Source: Hymenolepis diminuta
Lineage: Eukaryota; Platyhelminthes; Cestoda; Cyclophyllidea; Hymenolepididae
Assembly (NCBI GenBank): GCA_900708905.1
Contig: CAADRB010000007.1
Span: forward strand, 2,528,964-2,592,963
DNA length: 64,000 bases
Direction of reading: 5' to 3'
Shown: piece by piece, positions 24,401 to 38,915 of the stretch
Position numbering within the stretch: the first letter of the stretch is position 1
Layout of the letters: each line of letters starts with the position of its first letter
Notes under the pieces: generated by a model
The model's input: only the letters and a program-made list of their open reading frames with translations
The model's database searches: none
What the model was told of the DNA's origin: nothing
Position numbers and translations under genes: made by a program

Positions 24401-26072
24401 ATGATTCTTATGGACGGATTTTGGAAGTGAACATGCATTAACTATTAAACATTAAAATGTATCCCCAACGTGGAGATATTTATTAACTTTGTCCTAAATT
24501 TCGTTCAAGTCGTGCTTGATTTGCTACTAAAGTTACCATAGGTGAATTTGACCCAAAGCAAAAAATTTGTTGGAGTACCGTGCCCATGCGAATGAAGGAA
24601 CACCGAAATGATGGCAGATTAAAGATGAAATACCTGACCTAATTACCTAAAAGAAGCAGAAGAAGAAACCTTAGGTTGACCTCAACATCAAACCAACTTC
24701 CTTTTACGATCTTTCCATTTGGAGGAAATTCAAGTGCATTGACCTCTCCATAGGTTGGGCCCTTAGCGAAATTGGCCGCTCAAATGAATCTTTAACTGTG
24801 TTTTTGAAAAGGCCCTACCTTAGACGGAAAACTAAAGCAAGGTGGGAAAAATTTGTTAAGCAGGAAATAGTGGGCTATCTTGGGGACTACAGAGTCAAAC
24901 TGACCCATCACCCTTCGAAATATTTTCGACCCTCATCACACAATAAGATGGAGAAAAGCGAGACTGTTGGTTTGAGAGCTTTATTGAGAACAGAGAGAAA
25001 GCTCAGAGAACGAGAGAGACTTGTGGTTTTGGAGATGTATGTAATAAATCTACGCATGTGTACACAAAGTTGTTTATAGTTCTGAACGGAAGAATAAGTG
25101 GGTATTATTTGAGATTTGGCCCTAACAACGTTCTCAGCGCAATGTGGAAATCAGATCATATCGATTGACTGAGTTGGCTACGTGACTGAGTAGTTCCAAG
25201 CTTTATACACTTCACTATCACAAAATTGGCATGAGACTGAGACGGCTACAAAACATCATCATAAAGAGGGGTCAAACGAATGACTTCAGCCTCGAAACTT
25301 CTAAGCTGAAATGTTTAGATGGCAGGACAAAATTCAAAAAGCGGAAGTCAGATAAGCAGAAACGATCGATAAACGGCTTGAGGATTCATAAGTGAGTCAT
25401 ACAAAATGTAGACTCGGAGTACGAAAATCAAATTAAATCGATAAGCAACTGTGGATAAATGCCTAGGACACAGCAACTGCCTTTGAAGCTATCTTTATCC
25501 CAATTGCCATTAGCCGTCATAGTCAATGATACTAGAAACCTATAGATCAACGTATGAAATACATGTTTCCGCAATATCTAATGCCCAGTTTAAATAATCC
25601 TTTATACACTCATTTGAATCCGTAAAGACAAATCAAATTTTATCAGGGTTGGAAAAATTAAAAAAATACACCGGCGGTTAATGTATATGATAATTAATTA
25701 CGGGTGTAAGTTAATTCAATGAATTTGGGGTACTAGATAAATTGGTGAGAGACTGAAAGAAAGATTACCTACTTTGCAGCACCTATTAATGGAAAAATAG
25801 GATATTTCAATATCCATACCTCCTCTGAGGGTCTTTTAAAGTTACCTTACCAGGAGCGAAGTTCATCCAATGGCTTCCGACTTCTCTCGTTAAGGGGAGT
25901 ATCTAGTATCTTAAGCCAATCCTGGGTTATTACAAATAATGCCAATTGTAAAAATGTATACTATAATTGAGTCTTTATAGATAAGTATCAGAAATTTTAT
26001 ACGTTTGGAATCAAACTAATTTAGCATTCTTCTTGAAATCAATTTAAGATTTTCTTCTTTCCATGTCATCGT

Positions 26073-26103
26073 TAATAATCAATAACCAGATTATTGATTA
26101 TTA
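26073..26103. repeat. Inverted repeat, 13-bp arms, 5-nt loop
   Basis: The arms TAATAATCAATAA and TTATTGATTATTA are perfect complements around CCAGA. The arms are pure AT except one C/G pair, in an AT-rich setting, so chance or a transposon relic are both possible. Confidence 0.6.
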
Positions 26104-29100
26104 GAATATTATTATATTATCCTTTATTACTATTCTGTCCAATTTTTGAGTTGTGTGTTTAGGGCACGATTACTTCCATTTAGCCTGTTAATGTTGTATG
26201 CTTATCTATGGTAATTAATAAAATATCATTTCTTCTTTCAAAGTGGATAGTAATTATCATTATTAATAAATATTTCTACCCTAATGTATACTCCAAATAA
26301 AGGGCATATCAGACATAGTTTACTGTTTGAATTTCCTCAAGGAAATACGACAAGTTGAGCAGCAAAAATACTCAAATACACTTATAGAAATGATGTTGTG
26401 AATGATAAAATTGAATTTACCTACCTACCTCTACCTATAAGCATCTGTTTAATTCTTAAGATTTCTTCGTTTACTGGTATACTATATACTCTCATTTGTT
26501 TTACTTTTGCCCATAATTTCTTTAATTAATCAATCTTCGACCAGCAATCATTTCAAGGATCTAATCACCTTGTTTCCTGACAAATCATGAAGTCCAAATA
26601 GTAACGGTCTACCGTTTCCCACACTCCAAATTAAAAATTTTGCTATTCAAGACAAAACTGTCCACTTTTTTCCGTCTAGACTAGGGCGCATCCATAACTG
26701 AGTGACAGCCACTATCATAAAGTGGTTAATCCTAATTCTAAAAGATTAAGAATTGCGCTGAAGTCGAAGGCTAATTCATACTGTTATGATATATTCCACT
26801 GTCCGTATGAAAGTAAAAAGGCGAGTGCAAGCGTAGATTTGTAGTTAAATACTTTTGTCGAGTTAAACTAATTTTGAAAGGAAGACGGATATGGTCTTTG
26901 GTAATTAAAAATAAGGGGGCTCCTATTATCATACTGTATATTTCGCGTTTTCTACGACACCATCAAGTATGAGGGCTTAAGGGGGGAAGTTGTTTGATAG
27001 ACATCTACGATTATCTTCGGAAAGTTAGAGAAAAATATTCAACATAATCCTAAATTACAGTAACTTGGAATATGAACACCCTCGTAGATCAATATGGACA
27101 TGAAGGGAATGACTTTATACCAGTCGCACAACGATATTCCCTATTTCATGGAAAGAAAACGATCGACTTAGATTTGCATTAATGACACGAAGTGTTGACA
27201 GTTTCTAATAAAGTGTACCTTTTATTTAAATTCTGGTAAGTTTGTCATTAGATCAATTAAATTAAAACATTGTTTATTCAAATGATGCACAACGAGCTAA
27301 CCCATTCGAAGATAAAATGTAATATAAGCCTGAACTGGTTACAGCTCGACATTAATTTCCATTAAAAATAAAAGAAAAGCTTGTGTCAAACATATTAAAC
27401 AAATTCAAGTATAAACATAAATTTAAGAATTTATTATAATTTGACGATAAATAAACAACATGTAAGAGTCAGTTTATTCGTAAGACAAGTCGATTAAGCG
27501 GATGAATAGCTTTGAGGTCTTAATTTTGGGGAGAGGGTAAGAGATTGAAGAGCATGAGCTGATATTTTTATCATATTCTGATATCTGTTAAGTTTATCCA
27601 TCTGCAATCCTCAGAAAATGAATATAACCACTTCAATAGTTCCTGGCCGATAAACCCGAATCTCATTTAATACCATGATTGGGAATGACATTGATACTTG
27701 ATGTTTTAACATCCCTTGATCTTGCGCAATTTTTGCTTCAAGAAAAATTATAAAGGAACGTCACCTTGATTGAACTTTGGTGAGCTCCGCTATGCTAAAA
27801 AAATCGTCGCTCATTTCATCAATCTGAACTTGACTACAACAAGATACGAATAAATCAAGGTGGGACGATCACCCACGTACCGAATGTGGACAAAATCTCA
27901 TCCATTAGTCTGAGAGTCATTTTAAAAAATTTCAATATTAAGATATTAGAGATTAAACTACGCTCCTTATGGGGACATGACCAACTTAATGCTTCCCTTG
28001 TTCAAACAAAATTGAACTCTTGACTTCATAACATGGAAATTATAGACCCCCTCTCACCTGTCATGTCTTAATAGATCCGGTTGTCGTGCCCTTTATTAAA
28101 GTACTCTGCCATGTGCCATGACTAAAACCTGAATAAGTTTCTTGTCCCGTCATGGACAATCAAAATAACAGTAACAGAGTCCAGAGCTTTGATAGTTGAA
28201 GTCGCTGTTGATCGTTATACTTGTGAAATAGTTACCACTTTGATCATGCCAAGTAAAAGAAACGGGGAAGCATTTCACCGTTCTTGTACTAATTCTTTGA
28301 AGGTTGGGTTTATTTGTATGATGGACTTCGTAAGGTATTATGTCCATGAAAGGCCGATCACTTCGAAGATTTTTTTGACGTCTTGATCAAAGCTTCCATA
28401 ATTCTTGACGTTTTTGCACATTTTCATTCTAGTTTATATTGGTATCTGTTGGCTTTAAGTTAAAAGTTATTTTGACGATTATTTTAAATATAGATCGGCA
28501 ATAGCGAATTTCTAGCCATAATCATGACTAGGCGCCGTATGGATTTTAGAAAAATATAAGAAAATGTCACTTGCTAGACCTGGGCCTCTGTTAGTTTCCC
28601 TCCTGAAAAGAAGAATGATTCATTGGGCAAGATAGGGTTGGAAAGTAAAAAATCATTTTCATTAATAAACGAAATTTCTTTACCAGTCGTAATTGGTATA
28701 AAATTGGATTTTTCCCATTCCAAATATGATTCAGACGGAAGATGGGGAAATCACCTCCTTAATGCAGTGTTTTTTTCTCGTTTAATTTGAGTTTCTACAA
28801 GAAAACAAGGAACTCCGTCTACTTCGCTTAGTAATCGCTAATAAACAGGATGAGTCAAACAAAATTGACTTTTTCATTACCTATTTCCTAGTTATTTATT
28901 AGTACCTTTAGTTCGCAACCTTACCCGTGGAAAACCGAACCGAAAAGTTGCAAATGTGAACCAAAGAGAAGGATTTAAAAGCAAGGTGTGTCAAGATAAA
29001 TCAAATCAAAAGTGTAGGGAATGAGCTAAAAAAATTAAAAAAAGGAAATTCAATGAATCGAAATAGTTTCTCTTTACTTCAGGCTGTCTGCATTTTTTTT

Positions 29101-32100
29101 CTTAACGAGTTAATTTTTTGCAGCAATATCAGATATTTATAGCTTTAGGTTCTGATGCATCGGGATTTTTGACTAGTGCACCACATAACAGAATAAGATC
29201 ACCAATGTCCGTGATGTTTAGACCTATTTTGCCAACTTATTGAATCGTCCATCCATAGGAAACCTATAATTAGACCAATTGGTTAATATTTTTTGAATAA
29301 GATGTAAAAGGATTCTTTGTAATCAAAATCAAAGACTTCAAGAAAGTAAACCAGTTAAATTAGGGAACTGTGCTTTTGTAAAACTTCGTCTATGGTAAAG
29401 TAATCATAATTTTTGTTTGAAGATCATCAAATCCATTAAATCAGAAAATCTCACCGAAGATATCATTCCGATATTATAATGTCTGGATATCTGACATTTA
29501 TTAAGAAAATGGAAGTGAACTGTGCAGTTGTTAGATTTTGGTCACGCCGCTAACAATTTTCTCGAACCCAAGGTGCAGTTGGCATCGCTCCGTCCTTAAG
29601 ACCTCTGCGGTTTGAGCATTTAGGGGTGTTCCGTTTATCTAAAGCCCAGATTTATAGATGGCTGAATGATAGTTGTACTGGATATTAGTTTTCAAATACA
29701 AAGGTTTGCATTTGTTTCCACTTTGTAATTTTTCATTTTAAGCAAGAGTGGAAGAAGGTATTCATCCAGAATTGAAGTTTCGAAGATATAGTGATGACGT
29801 TTCACCCATCTTTGGAGTTACAGAGTTGTTTCTATTTGTAGCTAGTACATTTTATCTAGATATAGCAAAGACCACTAGCAGAATGAAATTAATTAATATG
29901 ATTCTGATATAGCGGAGCTCACCAGAGTTCACTCATGGTGAACTTTTTAACGCCTTTGTTAAAATTATTCCTCTAAATGGAGCAGAACAAAGGAGAATTT
30001 TGTGCAAAATAATACAGTAGAAATTCTTTTATATAAATCAGAATACGCAAATGAAGTTATGAATGTATTCAAATGCAAGGGCATGTGTGATCTGAATATA
30101 TTTTCAATATATTTGAATTTTTTTAAATAAACGAATTGTAAAAAGTTTCCCTTAAAGCGCCAAACCTGAAATTATTATTAATTTTGAATTTAATTGGAAT
30201 TTCTTTAGTTTAAACTTGGTTTTGTGTTGGGAAGTCTAACCGAATATTTTCGGTGCATTCAATCGAGTACACTAAGAATACACTTGGTGAACTTGTAACT
30301 TCAGCCCTCACGTACTGAACTATCGATTATCAAACTTCTGCACTCAGATTGATCTATCCATCTGTGAAGAATCCATCGCTGCCAATCAGTTAGTCATTTA
30401 TTCCAAGCCCAAATCTACATATGTACACTCATTTTGTCAACGGTGGAACCGTTGTTTAGGTCACAAGTCTTCTTCTCTCTTCTTCCGTGAGTCGAAATAG
30501 TTGAGGTCCATAAAGTGGGCAACTGAGTACGCTATAAAAGTTTCTTTCCTAAAAAGCACTGATATCAATTAGGTGAGTCCGCTAGTAATTAATGCGGATT
30601 TGAAAGGGAGTATTTTTTAGGTTTCTAAAGCAAAGTTAAGAAGAAAAATGCACCAACTAATCATTATGAATATAATTATTCCTTTTTATTACATCATTTT
30701 TCAAAAAGTTGTTATTAAATTGAAAATTAAGATACAGTCTTAAATGAATCATAACATATATTTATGCACTTTTGATAATTAAATCCAGCCATATATAGGT
30801 AAGCATAAAAACAGCAAGGTACATCAGAGTGCATATTCAGTTAGTGCTATATGAACCATCATTCTTTAATATTTAATTAAACTTGTAAAATAGAATAACG
30901 CAAAAAATGTTTAGAGTTTTCTTATCTGTACTAGATTAATAATAAATTTTCTACATAAAGATTCATTATTTCTAATTAAATATGGATATCGATCATTGCA
31001 AATAATGCATTTCATCGAGGATTTTAATAGCAGTCAGATTTCATTATAGATAAGAGTAATGAGAAACGTTCCATAGTCTGAAAGAACATTTCAAATACCC
31101 CAATTGAAAGCTCAAATATAACAAGAAAACTCCAGTACGTGTTTTCCTATTTAAATGGGGTACTAAGCAGGAGAAAATCCCAACCTTCATGAATAATATA
31201 TTTAGGGTAATGGTAATTGGATAAATTTTCAAAAATTGAGCAGTTTTTTACTTATTTGTTGTATACAAGTGAAAATTCACACTCGGTTTCATATACTAAA
31301 ATGTAAAATGCTAATATTAATTTATAAAATCATTTTATAATTTTGTAACTACATTAATGATCAAAAACAGTCACTTTCTTAATTGATAGTACCAATCAAG
31401 TATCAAGATCGATTTCTTTCGGATTTTGCTAATAATTAGAATTTGAGGTAACTCTTCATGAACTTTTTCCTACCGGAGGAATCTTTGCGCTTTGGCAACT
31501 GCCCATTTACATATTCTGTCAATAAGATTTTCCCTCTTATTAGCTAATTAATGTTTATTTTTGGAAACTGTCTTTGTGAAAGAACTGTAGAAATACCGTG
31601 TACAGTCGTAGGATTTATACGATTACCAACGTTACAACAACTTTTCTTTATTGTTTGCTCGGGTTCCATTATGATTAACCACATCTTATATGGGTATTGT
31701 AATATGGTAAATTAGCCGTCATATAATCCTCATAGTTCTTTGATAAACTGTCGGCCGACTGGGCCTAAGCTGTCCTATCAATTTGTAATCACTGCAAAAA
31801 TTACATCACTGCAATTGATTTAACGGTGTAATAGCAAATGTATCGCCGGTATAGTCTTCGGCCAGGGACAGTCAAACTAGTTTAAAGGTAACTGGTCTGT
31901 GGAAAGATCGCGTCTTTACTTGGGGTCCTCAATTCGGTTTGTTAAAATGCGTAGAGGTATGTATTTTGACACTCGTGATGTGCAGGTGGAGTAACGATGA
32001 CTAATGATTAATGACAAGTTAAATGAGAATAAAGCGTATAAAAACCGGATAAGTGAGAAAGCATTGATGAGTGGTAAAGCTTGACAAAATTGAAGAGGCA

Positions 32101-32979
32101 AAGTCGATACAATGGAGTAAAAGAGAAAATTAAAGAACTAGGGGAATTACCAAGTCGCTACAACAGTATGAAGGTTTTTCGTTTATTTTTCTTTCATACT
32201 TCCAAATCTAACATTAATAAGGATAAGCGTTTAATATCCATGGAGAAAAAAATTTTTAGTCTAATTTAAATTTGTTAGTCCATTTAAACAAAAGATTTGG
32301 ACAGGAATATGTAGTTTCAATCTAATAATTACCAAGGAGAGGAAATCTGCATTTCTTCAATTGCGGTTGGGGTATCTTTGTCCTTTAAAACCTCATGTTC
32401 AGGGACCTTTGAGAGCTTTCGATAGATTTCAAGTCAAATGAGTTTAACGTGCAGTGGATGGTGGCCTTTAAAAGCGAAAGTTTGCTTTCATACGCACTTC
32501 CCTATTCTCATTTTTTTCAACTTCATCTGAATGCAGAAAAAAGCATGTACCCAAATTCACCAATTTTAGGAGGGTTCCAGACCCGTCTCTTTGTACTTGG
32601 TATCCTTACTCGCAAAAAGCGGAGCTTCTAGTTGACTTGTAGTTTGTGGTGTCAAAATCTCAAATACTTTTTGAGGGAGCACTATAAAAGTTGGACCAAT
32701 TTCTTCAATAAGTGCCTATGAGTCTTGAGCATGTTCACGCATATTTTACTTCTATGAAATAGACTTACGAAGAAATCAACTTTCTGGAATTTACTTTGTT
32801 GGGAAACACGTACATCGACGCTAATACATGTTGAATATTGGAGGATATTTATCGTTCATGTGATAACCGCATGTTTGAAGATTGACATACTCCCCTAAAT
32901 GTAATCAATTCCCTGCTTTGGCATTGACAAATTTATTTTCACTCTATTTACCAAAAATAATCTGACAAGCATGTCAATT

Positions 32980-33160
32980 GCTAAGGTGGAGGGCACGAGT
33001 GAGAGGGAAAGAGGGTTAGAGTGTGCGCATCTGTTTGACCTTGACGCCCTGGGGGTACGAAGGGGATGTATTTTACTCCTGTAGCTACTAAGTCACGTCG
33101 CAATGTCTGCTAGCAATCCCAGCAGGTCCTGGCAGTAGATTTTGTGTACGTGTGTATGAC
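32980..33160. promoter_or_regulatory. GC-richer island, possible regulatory element
   Basis: The patch stands out from AT-rich flanks. It contains TGACCTTGA (nuclear-receptor half-site type) near 33037 and a CCCAGCAGGTCCTGGCAG stretch. No open frame or TATA box is tied to it. Confidence 0.25.
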
Positions 33161-33629
33161 TTACAAGGACATTGGTGTTTTATATTAAAAATAAATTTAA
33201 GGGAAAAGGAGATTTAATAATTAGAAATAAAATTATATACAAAGTTTAATTTCAAAATATTATTATATTCTAAGAATTACAATCTTGTTTGCATATAGGA
33301 ATAAATTTACTTTATAAAACAAATCGAACAGGTTATTTTAATTTTTATTGATTATACATTAAAGAAAATCAAGAATTTATTTTCTTAAAAATTCATTTTA
33401 GAGGATCTTGTACATTCGTAATAACCTTTCCGTTCAAAATAATGGAAAAAATCAATATTTATTTTTTGATCAAATTATAACTTTTTTTCTGAATATGTAT
33501 GATTTATCTAGAGCGATGAACAATTCAGCCGATGAATATCCACTTTAATCATTTTAATATTTTTCTTGAATGATGTACCTGTCTGGACCTGCTAATTGGT
33601 ATATATTTGAACTTTGATCATTTATTAAT

Positions 33630-33720
33630 TCCATTTATTTAAAAATAGGATCAAGTGTGCAATTTGGACAATAAGATGTATAGCTTCCAGTACATTGAAG
33701 AGAGGGCTCTGTGAGGCTTT
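33630..33720 (+). repeat. Dispersed repeat family 2, copy 1
   Basis: The stretch CCATTTATTTAAA ... CAATTTGGACAATAAGATG ... AGCTTCCAGTAC aligns by eye with 52245-52345 and, over a shorter part, with 32275-32320. Orientation is arbitrary. Confidence 0.45.
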
Positions 33721-34096
33721 ATGAATACCCTTTCCGAAGGGTGAGATTCTTTTCCATCCTTTACTAGTGGTGTTTGGTTCTGAAGCCTATATTCATGGAA
33801 ATATTTTCTATCCCTCGCGTTGAGCAGTCTTGAATTTAGAATAATCACGTGAAAGTGCACCCACGGCAGCGAAAAATAAATATTTTCATTTCAGATACAG
33901 CAAGCGTGTAAAATGAAATTGGTCATGGAACCACTCTTTGACCTCTTACGAATTCTTTAACTACTAGAAACTGCTTTAAAATACACTCGAGACTGCTGTG
34001 CAGAGTCTGTGACGTCGAGTTTTGTATGGTAATTTGTAGCGTTCTTCGTATTGACTTGAGTGCATACCTCTCTATTGGTCCTTCACCGTCTTTGTA

Positions 34097-34136
34097 TTCA
34101 AAAATCTGTGTCAATATATTGACACAGATTTTTGAA
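34097..34136. repeat. Perfect 40-bp palindrome
   Basis: The left half TTCAAAAATCTGTGTCAATA is followed directly by its exact reverse complement with no spacer. It could form a 20-bp cruciform arm. Flanking bases do not extend the symmetry. Confidence 0.95.
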
Positions 34137-34619
34137 AAAGTTTATAGTGGGTCATTTTTTAATCCCCGTGTTCTTAATTTTATCCTCATTTATTGTTATC
34201 ATTATTTGGAAAAAACAGGTCTTCAGAAACCACATTCTATGTTATAGTAGAATATATATTGTGAGAGTCAAAAGCACTCCTCGATTTTAATATTCTTTTG
34301 GTTTAATAGATTACCATACTTGCTAGACAGTTGGATTCTTCGTTAAAAGGCCATGGATTACACCTTTTTGGGAAAAGATCCACTTTTTCAAGTCTAATGG
34401 CTTGATGATAATAATTAACATTTCTATTTTATTATTTGGTCAGTTGAAGATGAGAGATGAATGGAAAAGTAGATGCGTAATTTGTCCAATACTGGACTAA
34501 AAGTGCTCAGAAAGACCAATTGTTCATTTTTTGGAATATATCTCTGAGCGTGCACTTCAAAATGTACCATTTGAATCTTCATCTCTTTTAAAAAACTTCT
34601 ACAGACATTAAAAGAGGAG

Positions 34620-34740
34620 GTAAAACATGGGCAAACCGAAGGCATCATGGAACCTCTTTGATGAGGAGGTGGCATTCTGCCGTCCCTTTTTTTGACCAGG
34701 ATTAACCAGTGAGGTTTGCCATCTACATTAGTAAATATAC
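34620..34740 (-). repeat. SINE-like repeat fragment (body and tail)
   Basis: On the minus strand CTGGTTAATCCTGGTCA resembles the body of the 4.4-kb copy (CCTGGTTAATTCTGATCA). GGACGGCAGAATG ... CATGATGCC matches the family tail. The tRNA-like head is absent. Confidence 0.5.
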
Positions 34741-35919
34741 GCCGGTAAGCATTGATCTTGTGACCTACGACTTACCAGACTTATAGGTCATATACGCACA
34801 ATTTTCTCAATTAAGACTCCGACGACCTTGTGGGTTTATAAATTAACGATAATAAAACACAAAGTAGGTTGTGAAACTCCAGAAAAATTCACACAGCCAA
34901 CATAATTATTCATAGAAATGTCGAGACTTCGACTGGCATTTTCATTTGGAGAATTTTAATTTCTGGCTTGGAAATTGGAATCGGCACACAAAGCTAAATC
35001 TTACGGATTTGCTTTGAAGACTGCCTTCTCAAGTGGAAATAAATTGATATGTGAATGCTTGAGAGCATGAGTTTTCAACCTCACGTGTTCTGGAAGATTC
35101 TTAACGTTTTTTAAAAATAGTAACAGTATTATTATTATCTCTGGCAAAGTAAGCAGTAGTAAAAACTTCAGTCATTATTAATCATTACAATAATCCAATC
35201 TCAGCCAACAGTAAAGTAGTTCAGTTTGGCTTTAAGGGAGAAGGGAGTCAAATTGAAGTAGGATGTAAAGTCAGTTTATCAAATAAATTTTTCTTCATTT
35301 GGTACGCTTGGCTTGTTTAAGTTACTCAATTTTACATCTGCGCCTAATTTCACAGGTATCAAAGTTCTGTTCCAGAGAAAGCTCATTTCTTGCTGTTCGT
35401 ATCGTATTAACGAATCAATTTAATTGAGAAATTTTTCAGGACATCTCGATTTATTTGTCACCTTTATCAGCCAAACGGGATTGGTTTTTGAATAATTGAT
35501 TTACTCTCTCGTGTACTAGTATGCACTAAAGATGCATTCTAATGCATTTGTGATTAGTCCAATTTATTTATATACCATTCTACAAGCAAAAGATTTTAAA
35601 AGACCTAAAAATAAATTGCATTGAGGAAAAGGTCAAAGTGGATGCCTGTCAAGTCAGAGGTCATGAGGTCTATACTTACTACTGCGCCTCCAATTACACG
35701 TAATTCTGGAAGTAATAAGGTTAGAAAGATGAGGGTATTTCATAAGAGTCTGCTGTTAGTCATAAGTCGTAGTCTGACTTTTAGAATGTGGATACCGAAA
35801 TTTGTTATTTAATATAGTTGATGACCCTGAAGGATCTGGTCTGCAATGGCAAACGATTAGATTTCTCCTATCTTAAAAAATAGTATATTTTAGTATACTT
35901 TCCTCGAGGTACAGTCTCG

Positions 35920-36640
35920 TGCTTACGAACTAACTAGCCAGCAAGTGGGTTTCACCTGTCTCCTCAATGGTCGAGGTCCTGAAGTCGCCTAGCTCATGTA
36001 TGATGTCATCAAGAAGCCATTCGCCACACACTGCGATGACTTCAAACTAACCATACTGAAGCGCACTGAGAGACTAGTATTAGAACATAGTAGTCTGATG
36101 CATTAAAGCCGCGATGCGAAATGGAGACAGACCCACGAGGCAGAACCGCAACTTCAAGCCCATCATGAGAGACACAATGGGATCGGAAACGCTATCAGAA
36201 ACACCAGACTCACACAAGACATACAGCATATCCTCCATAGAACTCAACTCAGCAACATAATTCGACATAGAGCAGCTCCAACTAGACAGTAGCGAACTAT
36301 CTCGGGAACTTCCGATCTTCGCAGGTAATCTCAAAACTGAACAGAAGAGAAGCAAGAATTTGTGCACAGACAAGCACCTGCAACCCAAAAGAGATGAGTC
36401 AGATGAAAGAGAAGAGCACAGCAATCTGAGGCGACATTCCATTCAAAACTTTTTGAACCATGAACATAACACCGCTAAAATCGAAATTTTCAAGATACCT
36501 CCAACTCCATGCAACATCTCTTTACAAGACCGATCAATCTATTTTGGACCTCCACAACTTCAAACTGGCTCAACATGGCGCGCAAACATCACCTTTATTA
36601 GAAACATCCACTCCAACAAAGCAGTTTCAACTCAACCAAC
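35920..36640 (+). pseudogene. Decayed Ty3/gypsy-type retrotransposon gag
   Basis: At 35951-36070 the plus strand reads a capsid-like stretch with the pattern of gag in animal gypsy elements: QQVGFTCLLNG, then GPEVA, a stop, LMYDVIKKPFATH and ILKRTE. Compare the family form 'LPPEVA..VYD.I..PP....Y..LK..ILKRT'. The frame is broken by a stop at about 35990 and by later stops and shifts. The plus strand stays C/A-rich and T-poor to about 36640, and a further open frame (36261-36640) follows without a recognised domain. No reverse transcriptase, protease or LTRs were seen. The long minus-strand frame 36080-36442 is its shadow. Confidence 0.55.
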
Positions 36641-38814
36641 TTATGGCTTCATATATAGCATAATAACCTTCTTATCCCTTATTCTTCAATGTACAGTCAA
36701 AATGCAGCGAGGAGTAGACGATCAAAGAAACACCTCAAGACGAATGCAACTATCAACCCAGGGATCAGGGAACCAAAAAATCTGCTTTGGTTTTGCTTGC
36801 TTCTCTTCAAATCTATACATATCTCGATGTGCTTTGAATTCATGTTCATAATTGCATCATAACTATCTTTTTGCTTTCTTCTCTTCCATTCATTTTGAGT
36901 CTTACCATTTTTCCATTTTTCGATCTTATGCAAGCATCCGTTTTCTCCATCAAATTACTGCAACCTCCAAAGAATGACATATGCGACTCAAACAGAACAA
37001 GGGAACTTGGACCAATTCATGCTTGGAACAGTAAGGTCGGTGCGCACCTCAAAGCTAAAAGGAGGCTGAAGGATTATTCCTTGTTTTTCCCCCAAAACTC
37101 AAAACTCATACCCTCCTAAGGTGCTTTGTCATTTTTGTTCACGCAAATATAGTGATGTCTTTATGTTCCCCTGATCCTGATTGTCATACCACAGATTTAT
37201 TAATTCTCCTTGTTTTTGGACTGATCTACTTTTATTTAAAAAGCACATCCACCTGCAAGCACACAGAAGCTTGTGTAAATTTGCGCTATTCCCGTTGCTC
37301 AGGTCCTCTCTCCTTTCCAATCCTTATCTCTTCCCCCACTCTCTCCTTCTCTCTCGAATTTAACTCTTTTTTCTGTACTATACATTTTGTTCACTCAACG
37401 CTTGTCGTTCTTTATTGGGACGGTGGTTGTCTTCAGTTATCTGCAAGTCGTAGTCTATCTTCCAGAATCCGCTGCATGGGCGACTCCAGAATGCCTGCCC
37501 TCTGTTAAAGTTAGGTGAGGTTAATACTTCCTTTAGTAAGCTTGGAATTTTTTACATAACACACTTTTAAATTGTGCGTACTTGTTTGGCACTTCCTCTT
37601 GTAAATATGAGTTGATTTATATATCAAATCATTCAACCTTATTATTTAATTCTAATATTTATATGAAACTACATCCTTATATCATTTCATTGAGTCTCTA
37701 CGATAGTTTCTTGACAAGCGATTCGATATTAAGTGTTTCTTTAATATGAGAAGGTCAAAAGATTAACTTCTTCGCAGAGTAACCGTTGACTTTCTATGGC
37801 TTTGACCATCAGGTGCCCCTGTAAATTTACCATTCCTTGAAAGGAAAATAATTCCTGATAAGGTAGTTCTTACGTCATCCAATGCGAAAGAAAGCAGAGT
37901 AGCAACTTGGACTGTGATAGTTAACTAGTGCCACCTCATAATGAATCACATTAAGAATCTAATGAAATAAAGATGAAAGTAAAGTACTAAATAGATCAAG
38001 AAAGTACATCGTTGTAGAACATTCTATAAGGGCTAAATATTTTTCATAGCCTCATTTTTGATAAATTGATTTGGTGGGTTTATCGAACACTGGAAATGTC
38101 ATTTTTTCTGAACTTTGTCATCAATTAATAAAATAATATTTTAAGATTTACTATGAGCAGTGGAATTCTTTAGATTTTAATGTGAGCAATACTAAAAACA
38201 GCCAGCTTTCATTCACTGACAAACAATTTAGACCTAGTTTAGTAAAGTGAAGTTGAGTGAAATAAGACAGATTGTCTTAGGCCTAAATGTTATTAAAGGA
38301 AAGGAAATTGATCTCGGAAGTATTCCAAAAATGATTTTTTCCATTTTCTTATCGGTCACTTTTGGTTGAAAAATCTTCATTTGAAGAACATGTGGTAATT
38401 TTCATAAAACTTGCCGTAAAACGTTTGTATTTAACACAGTTCGAAACTAAGTGAATCGTATAACAGATTAAGGAATATATGCATTTGGTAACTTTGATAA
38501 TTCAAATATGGAATAAAAGGCCATAACTGAATTAAGGAATTTTAATTTCTTAATTCTGCACAAATATGCAACAGGGGTTTTTGAAATTTTATTGCGACTT
38601 CATTGATGAATGAATTCATTCAGGGAGTCTAAACTTACAAATGTGAATATGAGACTCAGTGGATCAGTAAATTACTGATAGCAAATCTCACTGAATCTAA
38701 ATAGGTTTTTACTGGTTAATGGTATCCGCTTATTAGCGCCATGCGCAATTGGAAAAAGCTCGTTTCTAATTAACATAACTTTCTATGCTCGTTAAAAAAT
38801 GTATAAGCAAGACT

Positions 38815-38915
38815 TAGCTTTGGTGGAGGAAAGGCACTCTGAAGCCGATCTTTTGAGAAAATCACATTCTTTCAACCCTCATATTGAAGAGAATTAACCG
38901 GGATGATTGTCTGTT
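38815..38915 (-). repeat. SINE-like repeat fragment (body and tail)
   Basis: On the minus strand CCCGGTTAATTCTCTTCAA followed by GAATGTGATTTTCTCAAAAG and GAGTGCC matches the 3.4- and 4.4-kb copies. The 12-nt block CTTTTGAGAAA(A/C)T is shared on the opposite strand with 3.4 kb. Confidence 0.6.

Noticed and set aside
24798..25079. Plus-strand 93-residue basic frame
   Set aside because: No family resemblance, no splice partners and no conserved motif; AGAGA-rich low complexity explains its basic composition.
36080..36442. Minus-strand 120-residue frame
   Set aside because: Shadow of the plus-strand gag relic.
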